Source: Corella eumyota
Taxonomy: Eukaryota; Chordata; Ascidiacea; Phlebobranchia; Corellidae
Length of the DNA: 64,000 nucleotides
Assembly (NCBI GenBank): GCA_963082875.1
Contig: OY720097.1
Location: 4,968,501-5,032,500 of the forward strand
Direction of reading: 5' to 3'
The position numbers and the translations under genes were made by a program. The notes beneath the pieces are model-generated. The model was not told the DNA's origin. It did no database searches and worked only from the letters and a program-made list of their open reading frames with translations. Shown here one piece after another: positions 17,345 to 29,200 of this stretch (the first letter of the stretch is position 1; every line of letters starts with the position of its first letter).

Positions 17345-20300
17345 ATGGCCGGAGCAGCAATATTCCTTCTTCTGATTTGTGTATTTTCTATTGCACAAGC
17401 AGTAAGTATTTTTTTAATGGATTTGAATAAAATATTATTATAATATGATGCTGGTATTATTTTATTTGTTTAACATAAATACCAAAAGTATTTTTTAATA
17501 TTTTTATTTTATTTTTTGCTAAATACATTGCAAAAATTTAAACACTTACTTAATATTAATTCAGTTAAAAAAATCTTGCCAAGGTTATTGGGCTATACAC
17601 CAATATAGAAATGAGTAATGTGCTAATAACGCTATTTTAAGGAGAAAATTTCGAAATATAAGCAAAACAAAATTAATCAGATACGCTAATTTGAAAGCTT
17701 TTTTTGAATTTTTTTTTGTTTCTGATAAATTTTGCATCGGCATAACGGCGTAAAATTAAGACTTCGTTTTAAATTTAAATTTTGAATTTGCAAATTTACT
17801 AAAAATATATTTTCCATATTCACAAAAAATTAAACAAAAAATTTTCCACAATCATCAAAACCGCAAAAAATCAAAATTTTGCAAGATGACGATAAATTAG
17901 CCCTAAAGCAGCCGAACCCGCGGCGATCATGACGTCATATAAAAGGTGGTGACAATTTCCGCCAGGTTTTGCGGTTGCAAAAATCTTCGACTTAAATAAC
18001 CGTAACCGACAATTTGATTCCAGCTAATTTATTGTAAACATACTTCTGGTAAATTTTTAAGCCTACGTAATTTAAATAATTTTATGTTTTTATTTGAGCA
18101 TTTTATGTATGATAAAATTATAACAACCACACAAAATTAAAGATAACGCCTACTCAATTTTTAAATCAAGAAAACGTTACGCTCACATTACATCGTTTGA
18201 TTTTATGACAATAAACCCAAAATTACAACAAAAAAATTCAGGTAATTTTATATTTTAAATTGTGTCACTGATATCTGTAAAAATTTTCGTTTTTAAAACT
18301 GCTTAACTTTCCGAGATATATCGTTTAGATTCAATACGTGAATACCAAATTAACTCTTAAGCAGCAAAATTGTTTTTTCTACATAAATTTGTAGTTTAAT
18401 TATTATTTGTTGTTGGTAAAGGGTTTTTAATTTTTAAAAACGTGAGCAATTGTCGGATAATAAAGTATCAAGTTTGGGGGGAATTTTATTCAACAAATTT
18501 TTTTTTTATTTCGAATCTATTTTTGGCAAATTTAAATTTAAAATAACTGTCTTCATATAATTATAACTTTTGTGTTAAAAAAAGTTTTTCAACAAGTTTT
18601 AAAACATTAATCTTTTTTTTATATTTGATAACAAAATTATTTTTACAGGAATCACAAAGTGTTAACATCAATCTAATTAAACACAATTTAGTGAAACGTT
18701 ATGTTCCCAACAATAGCCAAAACGTTGTTGTTGTAAACGAGGAAAAATTAAAAACCCAGATTATTATTCTAACAACCAAGGTAGGCATAAATTACAAATA
18801 AGTAAAATGTAAATTACTTGACAATAATACAGATGAAACAACAATTAAATTGCGCCCTTTAATTAAAGTTGGAATTACAATTTAGCATTTTTAATAAATA
18901 AACTAACTTAACATATTTACAATTTTCCTATTTTAAATCCATACAGGGCGAGAAAAATTTAAAACTAAACAAACTCACTATAAGCAAAGACAAATTTCTT
19001 AAGACTTTGCCGACTCCCTCGACTCCTGTTAGTTTAAAAAAACAAGCTATAAGAGGATATTCGGACTGGACGGACTTTAGTTGTTGCAGGTATTAAAATT
19101 TTTTACTTTATTTGTATATTTATTATTTCAGTAGATTTTATTAGTTTAAAAAGGGACATAAACTATCCTTAATTAACAAACACATTTATTAAAAAAAGTC
19201 TTTGGTTCATTTGTACTTAACGGTTCTTAGAAAAACTTTTGTACTTTACGGTCCTTGGTAATTCTCTCTCGTACATTACGGTCCTAAAACGTAAAGTACA
19301 AGTGATCCAAGTCTTTCCATTTGTTTTCGAAAAAATAATTTAAACGGTTTTATAATTTGTATACCATTTGATTATTTATGTTACCAGGCGAAATCGTGGA
19401 GCTCAGATTCGTGTACGAGTGTTTACTCGCAATCCCAGGTTTTCTTACGCGGCTTTACAATCAAGACGGTGCAACTCTAACTATTGCAGAGGTTTGCCAA
19501 TTAACACGATGAAAGTGTCTAATAAAATTCGTAAAACGATTTTTTAACAACTTGTGTATTTAGATTGCGAAGACGCCTTTCCTTTCGACTGCAGAGACTT
19601 TAGTTTAAGATACGGATTTTGCAGAGCAAGTTCGCCGTATGCGAGGTTTATACACAATTTACATTATCTTAGTCTAAATATAAACCAATGAAACTCTTTA
19701 CATATAACTTTATTATTATTAGAGTGTCCTATTTCACTTTTATTATACAGCTTTGATTACTGTACTTGAAATACTCAAATATTAACAGACAAAAAAAGGG
19801 TATCATTTTTTTACCATTTATTTAATCAAGGTTTTCATGTTTCTATGTCTTCTTTGCAGTTTTATGAGCACTTACTGTCCCGTGACATGTGGACTTTGTA
19901 CAAATGTTATATTCAGACCTCCTCCCCCCCCAACAACTACCACCCCTCCTCCAACCACAGCTACTACAACTATCCCTATTACTACAACTTCACCGTTTAT
20001 TACATCAGGTAAATAGAATTAAAAAATTCAGTGAAATTTAAAAAAAAATTGTATTTTGCATAAATGTGAACGTTTTTTTTAAATGATCAGGCTTATTTAT
20101 GCTCAGTTATTATATAAAGGCCCGAGTTTAAATACTTTTTTTTTAATTGTCAGCCACTGGACTTGTTCGGCTTAATGTATATTACATTGACGTTTCCCCC
20201 AACAGAAGGGTCTACAGGTATGAAACGAACGATAGAAGTGTGCCCTCTCCTTGGATACCAGGTTTTCTCAGTGATGACCCGAAAGAGTTATTTTCAATTT

Positions 20301-22614
20301 TGATGTTTAGAAGGTGATCAAAAACTTTCTACTACTTGACTTTATGCAAAGCTTTTGTCTATTAACCCTTTATTTTATTTCAGTCCCTATGGTGAATACA
20401 ATCAACCTATCTACTTCTGTAGTCATAGATCGACTTTGGGAATGAGAGTCGCAAATCGTCCTTGCCTTACAGAAGGTATTTGATTTTATAAGACGCGTTA
20501 TATCCTAAAAAAACTTGTAACACCTTTTAAAGCAAATTTTTTTAATATTTTATTTTAAACCGTTGTTTTATTAAAGGTTGGGATAGCGAATTTCAATTGT
20601 ACGCATCTTTTCGACAACTAAACGATGCTGAATTTATAATAAATTCTGGAACATCAGAACGCCCACAAGCGACTAGATTACACCGAGGGTCTTTTTGTTG
20701 CGGATACACTAGCAATGCATGGGCATTCTATGTGCCAAGTAAGTTTGCTAATTTTACTAGAATCTTCACTTTAAATCATTAAAGCCATCATAAAACACAT
20801 ATTAAAACGAAATTGCATAGAATCCTTTTATCGTGTATGCAAGGTTTTATATCAAACTACTCTATGTTTAGCAACATCTCCGCCCATTACAACAACGAGA
20901 CCAACAATACCACCTATATTTACATCTCGACCACCTTTCACTACAAGAACAAGACCATTTTTCACAGTTAGACCAACAACCTCGCGACCATTTTTCACGG
21001 TTAGACCAACAACCTCGCGACCATTTTTCACGGTTAGACCTACAACCACAAGACCATTTTTCACCGTTAGACCTACAACCACAAGACCATTTTTCACGGT
21101 TAGACCTACAACCTCGCGACCATTTTTCACGGTTAGACCTACGACACCACTTCCTACGCGACCGCCTTTTAGTACCTCATTTCCAACTGGTCCACAACCA
21201 CAGTCCGCCTTTGGACGAGCTTGTTTAGAGACCCATAATTTCTTTAGGTAAGCATAATTTAAACATAAAAGTGTATGTATGAGTTATCTAAATGTAGCCT
21301 TCGTTGTTTCTGTAAACCATTTTTTCCGTATTTACATTTTTAAAGTCCAACTAGATTTTGAAAATACTTTTTGTTGTTCAAATGTGTAGGGCTGTACACA
21401 ACACGGCTCCGCTACAATGGGATCCCCAATTAGCCGGCACAGCACAAGCATGGGCTAATTTTCTTTTAAGGGTGGCTCCCAATAGTCCCAATGACGCAAG
21501 TCCGCAAGTACGAACCCCAGCTTGGCCCCATTCCCAAGTAAGTTGTGATTTTACATATTGATCAAAAAACCTCAACAACCATCTTAAGTTATAATAAAAT
21601 TAATTTATTTAAACTTGAATTTACAATGCAGCACTTAAAATATAACTATATTCAAGAAATAACATAGTTTATATGATATAGAGTGGGAGTGTATATCGAG
21701 GTCAAAACGTTGGAGAAAATATAGCGTGGTCTTTGTCAAGTAGTGGTGAAACAGGCGAAACTTCGGCTTTAAGGTGGTATGCTGAAGTATTCGACTACAA
21801 TAGAAATAACCCTACCCAATCTTCGTCAGGAAGACCAACTGGTAGGCTCTTTCAAACGCTTGTAAAAACTATAGAATAAACAAACGTATTTTAATTGGTC
21901 TATACAATCAAGTTTAAGTTCAATGGTTGTATTTTGAAAATGTTATCAGCTATGTGTTATACTTTATAGGTCACTACACTCAAATGTTGTGGGCAGACTC
22001 GAATAGACTTGGTTGTTCGTCCGCAGTGGGGCCAGGCAATTTCAACCGATTTCCTCTTCAGTCAACATATACTGTTGCACATTATGGTCCAGCGGGTAAC
22101 TTCAGATTACCTACACAAGCGGGAACTGTAAGGGAGTACAATGAGAATGTGCGGGAAGCAAGACAAGGTTGGTAAAACTAGAAGCCTAAGTTTAGAAAGT
22201 TTTTTAATTTTTTCATTCTTTACATAATGAATATTTTTCCTTCGTGTAGGTTCTTGTTCTAGTACTTGCTCAAGAGGTAACGAAAATAACTGTATGGGAT
22301 ATGACTCTTCATTTCAATGTACATGTGGTGCTTCATTTGGAGGACAGGGGTAAGATTTTGTTAATTAACGAACATGTAAAGTTAACAAAAATAATCTATA
22401 CCTTACTTTACTTAAAATTTAAAATATACCATTAAACATAAAATCTTTTACTTTTTTTAGTGGAGCTCTTTGTCGTGGATCAGGTGGGTGTATAGCTCGT
22501 TGTACTCAGTCTAACCAAAATTCAGGACGATTTATATCAGAGTGTAGGGGGGAAAGTTCATGTCAATGTACAACTCAACCAGTTAACAACGAAATCGGAG
22601 CAATATGTGATTAA
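17345..22614 (+). CDS. secreted ShKT, CAP and EGF-like domain protein, 738 aa
   Basis: Secreted multidomain protein of unknown function. Exons: 17345-17401, 18649-18780, 18947-19089, 19388-19491, 19564-19645, 19860-20008, 20154-20313, 20384-20475, 20577-20738, 20872-21247, 21390-21537, 21682-21841, 21970-22167, 22250-22349 and 22461-22614, total 2217 nt in frame. A signal peptide (1-19) is followed by a basic propeptide-like stretch and a WTDFSCC segment resembling a degenerate thrombospondin type-1 repeat. Residues 147-188 form an ShKT domain (six Cys ending CPVTCGLC). A Thr/Pro linker, an unrecognised Cys-containing region (about 223-360) and an 11-residue repeat (388-451) come next. The CAP domain (about 480-640) carries GENIAW and the signature GHYTQMLWADS at 589-599. 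Two Cys-rich EGF-like segments close the protein. Members of this family include venom allergen-like, defence and reproductive proteins. An AATAAA lies at 22698. Confidence 0.9.
17929..17944 (+). promoter_or_regulatory. CRE plus TATA motif inside CAP-gene intron 1
   Basis: The CRE palindrome ATGACGTCAT (17929-17938) runs directly into TATAAAAGG. This is a promoter-like arrangement within the 1.2-kb first intron. A transcript starting downstream would lack the signal-peptide exon unless another start is used. Inferred from motifs only. Confidence 0.3.
20952..21143 (+). repeat. 33-bp coding tandem repeat in CAP-gene exon 10
   Basis: Six copies of the peptide RPFFTV are separated by RPTTS or RPTTT, an 11-residue (33-bp) unit. 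Copies differ mainly at silent sites and at a Ser/Thr switch. The run forms a Thr/Pro/Arg-rich stalk between the unrecognised middle region and the CAP domain. It is a probable O-glycosylated and length-variable linker. Confidence 0.9.
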
Positions 22615-23536
22615 ACACTTTTAGTAATATACATCAAACCTCTTTAAAACACTATACAGCATTATCTTGAGTATGAAAATGCATTAAGCTTTGCACTAAT
22701 AAATGTAATCGTTCTTTATTTTGTTAAACATTTTTTTGATAATGTGTTTTTCTGTTTAAAATTGTCTGTCCTGTAACATATAAATTCTTATACCAGTTTT
22801 GAATTTATGGTTATCGAAAATATTGTTTTTTTGAATAGTATTTACTTTATTTAATTACATCAATACAGAAAATACCTTGTTCTACATATTTTTTTGTTTA
22901 GATGACGTCAGAAAAGGCAATAAAACAGTTTAAATTTATCCTAATTTTAGTGATTAATTTTTTACATTCGTTTCCCCACTTAACTATAGAAAAGATAGAG
23001 AGTATTTAACCTGCATCGAATAAATAAAAAACACAAATGTTATTAACAAGAGAAAAAAAGGACTCAGAAATATATGGCCAACTGCAATATATGGCCAACT
23101 GCATTTGTCTAGACACTGTGTTGTTAAATAACGCAATTCAGAAAAATCTACACCAGAACTATTTATTACTAAGTGCAGAGGAAAGAGTTCTTGCAAATGT
23201 ACGACTCAGCCGAGCAACAATAAAATTGGAGCGATTTGTGAATAAAAGAATTTTATTATTTTTGTAAATATAAGCTACAATTAAACTATACAAAATGTAT
23301 TTCTTAACCATGTTTTATTTGTTTAAATTAAATTGACCAACTTAAAGTTTCTTGTTAGTAGATAATTAATTTTTGTTTGTGTAAATAAAAACATTTTTAA
23401 CCTAATTTTTAAAGCTTATAAGAAACGAGAGTACTTAGTTTTTATTAATTCTTTATCGATAACTAAATTTAAAATAAAATGTGAATATCACGTGACTGTA
23501 CAAGTTTATTAACACAATATGTAGAAATAAATGTAT
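22615..23536. other. intergenic between the CAP gene and the receptor gene
   Basis: Contains the CAP-gene 3' UTR and an isolated copy of its last exon (separate entry). Otherwise AT-rich without recognisable genes. Confidence 0.5.
23172..23245 (+). pseudogene. duplicate of the CAP-gene last exon
   Basis: The frame reads KCRGKSSCKCTTQPSNNKIG then AICE and a stop. This matches the true C-terminus (ECRGESSCQCTTQPVNNEIG then AICD and a stop). Conservation fades 5' of 23172, where in-frame stops appear, and no clean acceptor is placed to use it. It is either a decaying duplicate exon or a remnant of a second tandem CAP-like gene. Confidence 0.7.
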
Positions 23537-25341
23537 TTATACATTTGACACCGTTGTTGCTGCAGACGTTGACGTGGTGCTTTGTATAACGCGACCGGGA
23601 CAAAATGAAGCCAACAAACCGGATCTAAACTTCTTGTCCAGAAATGAATAGACCACAAAGTTAATAAACCTGTCAGTAATGATTTATTAGATTCTAGGTT
23701 TAGGGTAATTTGTTATACGCGGGGTTTACCATTGTTGCGCAATAAGTTTAATTTGTATTAATAACATTTGTAAATTACCCGTTTGTCATTGAAAGGTAAG
23801 TAGAGATGATCAGAGGAAGTTGATTATCGCATGTCAAAATACCAGCGTAAAATAATACCGTGGTAACCACCTGGGGCACTTCACCACATAAACAAAATTA
23901 TTTTAACCATTGAAATTAATGTGTTTTAAACTATATAAGCCGTAAGATAATTTCATTTAAACTTACTTATAACAATAGTAAAACCAATTTGCATGATAGC
24001 AACGGTTTTAAGCGCCTTGATTTTTTTTTTCGCGATGTTAGAGGTTGTAAGTGTTTGAGCGGACTTGTAAAAATCCCAAATCGACCACGAAGATATTATA
24101 GAAATTAGCGTCTAAAATTCAGAATCATCAAAGAAAAAATTAAAAATTATAACTACAAAAACATATAGAATTAAGGTGTTTACCAGTATTATGTACGGTA
24201 GCAATATAAAGATTACTAGCATGGCCAATGCTGGGCGTCCAGAACTTACACCGACCACGTAATGGCGCATAGACGGGAAAAACAGAAACGTTGTCACAAA
24301 ATAGGAGTACACAATTTCTTTAGGGAACCATGCTTAAACGTAAAAAAATATTTAGCTATTGCCAACATGGATCTTTTCCATTATTTACTTTTTTTGTGTC
24401 AAAATATGTAAATTATTGGATCAATAGAAAAATAGTCAAAAATAAGTTAACTTAAACCATTTAATATTAACCTGGAGACGAGGCACATATGATGGCCAAG
24501 ATCCAAATTAAAGCACTTCCCTTAGCTACTTTTGCTGGTGTAAAGTACCGGTACTTCATCGGATATTTGATTGAATACAATCGCAAAACACCGAGGTAGA
24601 TCAGATGATAGATGGACGAAGTGAACATAAACAAATAGCATATACCTCCCACTTTCGCTTGGAGGGAGTCTTGGAGGGCAAGTTGGTGGGTATTTATCTC
24701 GTTGGGTGTCGAGAAAATCATCCAATAAAGATTATATGGTGGAATTATCATAATAATCACCCCTTAAAAAAGCAAAAACATCTTTTTAAAAATACTACCA
24801 GCTTCTATATACCTATGCCTAACTTTCTGATATCGCAATAAACTTTTAACTTACCTGAAAAGAAGTCCGCTATGGCAAGAGAAATTTTAACGGTGTCCGA
24901 GTTAGATTTACGTTTTAACCTAAGAAATTGCCACACTACCAAAGCATTGGCGACGACAATCAAAAGACCCAATACCAAAAAGAAAATAGCAAGTAAGATG
25001 GCCTTCCACATATAACATTGGTTGCTTTCCAGTAGAGTAGTATCTTGGCAATCGGTAAATGCAAATTTAGTACAGAAATCAGGAAAACCGCATAGCGATG
25101 AGTTGTATTTTTGAGTGCCATCGTCACCCGAACCCGAGCTTTCAATGGGAGTATAAACCCGGCCAACGCAAAAGCTTCTTACAAACCTTGTGTTGTTTTT
25201 AATAGGCCAGACCAAATAACAAACTTCGCCCTCATATGGATTGTCATAACCCGAACCATAATCAGGTGCAGTTGTCGTGGGAGCAACAGTGCCTTTTACA
25301 ACATTTGAACAAAACCCCGGGTCTCCTGGACTAAGAGCCAT
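23537..25341 (-). CDS. divergent rhodopsin-like 7TM receptor, 434 aa
   Basis: Plasma-membrane G-protein-coupled receptor with unknown ligand. Exons: 24855-25341, 24472-24762, 24184-24332, 23967-24111, 23779-23878 and 23537-23669, total 1305 nt in frame. The 112-residue extracellular N-terminus is Cys-rich with NNT and NSS sequons. TM1 covers about 113-137. TM2 carries the class A LAIAD motif (155-159). TM3 ends VLRLYSIKYP where DRY is usual. TM5 is rebuilt exactly across an intron (MLVIFILLPYIIL then TLISIISSW). TM7 reads NFVVYSFLDKKFR, with NFVVY in place of NPxxY and a normal helix-8 start. Motif loss suggests an unusual activation mechanism or a fast-evolving chemosensory or peptide receptor. 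No close family could be named. Confidence 0.85.
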
Positions 25342-26284
25342 TTTAAAAAATAAATAGAGCACTAAACTGACCTTCACTGACCAAATCTATGCAATACTGG
25401 GGACATTTATAATAAATGAATGTTATATAACAAGTGAACATCCGCAGTGAATTGATAGTTATTGATTTATTAAAAGCAACATTTACACGTTTGTAGTATG
25501 TGTCGTTATATTTCGTAAACAACTCAGTTGGTTTATTTTTAATATTGCTTGTTAATGTCATCAAAAACAATAATCAATAATTCAAAATATTGAAGAGGAG
25601 ATTATTTTAAAGGTAAAGGGGGGAAGTGTCATTTATCAGAACAAATAAATTTGTATTACCATATTGATATTTAAATATCGGTTTTTGCCATTGTGTTTTA
25701 ATATAAATATGTTGACATTTTTTTAGTGAAACTCAACTTCCTTGTTTAAACAATTTAATTATCTGAAAGGTTTAGAGCAGATGGATAAGGAAATCCAAAA
25801 TTAAACGCAATCAAAAATAAACAATTACAATATAAGGTGATTGATTGAAGTTTTTGTATTATATAACACTATGATTTAATTTAATTTACGTAATTGCTTG
25901 CATTTGCAAATTAATAGTTTCGAAAATACTTTCGATATTACTCATTGTCATACAATGATAAACGATTTAAATAAATTAAATATCGCGCGCATTAATCTTT
26001 TATGCTGTAGCTCTTTCGAAAAACCCCGTGTTACATAAAAAATAAATCCTGAGCCAAAATAGGATAATTATTGCAAACTTGTTGGCATGTAATAAATCGT
26101 GTACAGACAACACAATAAATTATTAATAACTTATTCAGCGTTTAGACTAAAATATTAAAATTAATATATAACTTATTTAAAACGCTACATAACACAGCAT
26201 AACAACATTTTTATAAATAAAAGAATAGTTTTATTTATACAGTTTACAATAGTTGCAAAGTCTAGAAATAGTAGCCTATCAGCT
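25342..26284. other. divergent intergenic region between receptor and ficolin-like genes
   Basis: AT-rich DNA separating two outward-facing genes, so both promoters should lie here. A CpG-bearing stretch (TATCGCGCGC near 25981) stands out. No exon was recognised. Confidence 0.45.
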
Positions 26285-29200
26285 ATGCGGGTAATTCAAA
26301 TTTTAATTACAACGTTTTTGTTGGGTTCAGTTTGTAGCCAGCGCAGTGTTACTCTTACTTGTGGGGGTGACAGCGAACCGGGTGAAAGAGGTCTACCTGG
26401 GGTTCCTGGAAAGCGGGGGCCCCCTGGAGTCGTCGGAAGTCAAGGAGTTAAGGGTGAAAAGGGAGCTTCCGAAGACACAGAAGACAGTTTTTTGTTGGTA
26501 GAAAATCGTTTAAAAGAATTGGAAAAATTAAGCACAAGTAACATTTTAACAGTACTATCTTAAAGTTTTGTTAATTTAGATTTTTCTACATATAAACTCT
26601 ATACTAACCTCAAGTCTAAGCCAAAAACATTTAAAATCGGGCAGCCTAGTATCAAAATTATTTTTTTAAAACAATATGTTTAACAAAAAATGTCACATGA
26701 TTAATATATTGCCATAATTGTTGTATTTAGTCTTTAATTTCTGACTTAAAATAAATGCTTTACAGCATTTCTGCGAGCGCGAGATTGCCTTTCTCATTAC
26801 AACGCTGGCTCCGAATCAAATGGGGTTTATGGGATATTTGCAGACAACGAAATAAAGCAAGTTTACTGTGATCAGGAAACAGATGGTGGTGGTTGGCTAG
26901 TAATTACTTCAATTCATATTACTAACATAACCTGCATTTTTAACCTTACAGTTTTTTGCAGTTGTTGTGCCATGCTTTTATTATTACAGGTTTTCCAAAA
27001 CCGTTTTGACGGATCGGTAGATTTTGTTAGGAACTGGTACAACTACACACATGGATTTGGAAGTCCTACCGGAGAATACTGGTTAGGTAAAACTTATACG
27101 AGAATAAAAACAAAAGTAAAATAGCTGCTTAAGCAGTTTTTTAATGGCTGCTACTTATTTTGTAAGCATGGGTTTGATATATTGGTGTTGTGTAAATTTT
27201 GCTCTTGCTTTGGCAAAAAATTAATCAACAAACTTTATTTGTTAGGGTTAGATCTACTACATTTCATGACCAACTCGCACAAATACGAGCTTAGAATAGA
27301 TTTAAAAGACTGGGACAATAATGTACGATATGCAAAATACAGGTTTGTAAAAACGTAAAATATAACACACGACTACGACTAAGCAATTTTTAAAGTACCT
27401 TGTTTTCAGCACTTTTGAAATTGGTTCAGCTGATGATCTTTACCGACTTAAAATTGGAGGATATAGTGGAAATGCAGGTTTTAAATTATTTTTAAAAATT
27501 CTAATTTTACCATTAACAGTGTTAAATAAGCCGTTTTTAACAAAAAAAACTAGAGTCGGAGTAATGACTAAAGTCTGGCATCAATGACAAGCAAAACTAT
27601 ATTTGCGGTCTGGCCAAAGTTATTTTATGGTCGGGCCAGAATTTATTTTCGGTCTGGTAAAAGTTATTTTGGGGTCGGGCCACAATTTATTTGCGACCTT
27701 GCCAAAGTTATTTTATAACCGTACCGAAATATTAAGAAGGTCTAACCAAACTAGGTTGTGGGTTTTGCCTAACTATATTTGCGGTCTGGCCAAAGTTATT
27801 TTGTGGTCGGGCCACAATTTATTTGGGGTCTGGCAAAAGTTATGTTGTGGTCGGGCCACAATTTATTTGCGGTCTGGCTAAAGTTATTTTGTGGTCGGGA
27901 AAGAATTTATTTGGGGTCTGGCCAAAGTTATGTTGTGGTCGGGCCACAATTTATTTGCGGTCTGGCTAAAGTTATTTTGTGGTCGGGCCACAATTTATTT
28001 GCGGTCTGGCTAAAGTTATTTTGTGGTCGGGCCACAATTTATTTGCGGTCTGGCTAAAGTTATTTTGTGGTCGGGCCACAATTTATTTGCGGTCTGGCTA
28101 AAGTTATTTTGTGGTCGGGCCACAATTTATTTGCGGTCTGGCTAAAGTTATTTTGTGGTCGGGCAAGAATTTATTTGAGGTCTGGCCAAAGTTATTTTGT
28201 GGTCGGGGAAGAATTTATTTGCGGTCTGGCCAAAGTTATTTCGTGGTCGGGCCAGAATACATTTGCGATCTGGCCAAAGTTATTTCGTGGTCAGGCCAGA
28301 ATATATTTGTAGTCAATATAAAAAAGTTATTAAAAGTTATTACGATCAGGGCAACCTTTATTTTTGGTAGAGTTGAATTGTTTTATAGTCGTTCCAAAAG
28401 TTTAAGACGGTTGGCAAAAGCAATACTTGTTTTTAGCCGATTGCAGCTTCGCCTACGTACGTGTTTTTCTATATATTATGTTATGGCACCAAACGGGCTT
28501 AATAACATTTAATGCTATAAACATTAAATAAAAAGATGTATAAAATGTAATCAAGTCATGTATTTTTTTATTTATTACTTTCTTTTATTCGTAAATTTTA
28601 TTTTTAAACGGGCAATACTGACTTTAAAGCGCTTTGAAGCGAGTTGAAATGGGCTCACTCTACCAGGGTTAAGGATTAGTGCTAAATTTTGTAACAAAAA
28701 GAAAAAATTATTTATTTTAACGAAACCAAATAGTGTGTAGATGTATAAAGTCCATGTGAAAAAAAAATTTAGCCACCTTAACAATATTTACAATCCCAGG
28801 ATACGAAGCGAAGCTTTCAACCTTTTTACGTTTTTTATCGGCTAATAATTGGGTGTTTTTAAATTTGTAGCTAGTGTTTATTGTATTTCGTACACATTTT
28901 ATTATTTTACATGTAAAGTTACAATACTGACAAAAAAGGCTTAGAAAAAATAAAGGTTGAAAAAGTGCTAAGAAAACAAAAGATTACGAAAATAAAAATG
29001 CCTACCAACAGGTTTTTAAAAAAAAATAGTTTGTTTAATTCACACCTATTTGATTCTGGCTTCTAAAAGTCTGTTATAAAAACGCTATTGCAAAGTGCGA
29101 AATAGCTCATGTTAAATAATTACTTTGACCTATTTTTAATTTTGTAGAAATTTAGTGCTTGAAAAAAGTTAAATTGCGTTTGGGTTTCTGTTTATGAGCC

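Noticed and set aside
20852-21130. Minus-strand 92-codon repeat frame (VKNGREVVGLT type) opposite exon 10.
   Set aside because: It is the antisense shadow of the 33-bp coding repeat; the plus-strand exon is in frame with the CAP protein.
28575-28784. Short frames inside the foldback arms and loop as possible transposase remnants.
   Set aside because: No catalytic motif or similarity to any transposase family; composition is that of AT-rich non-coding DNA.
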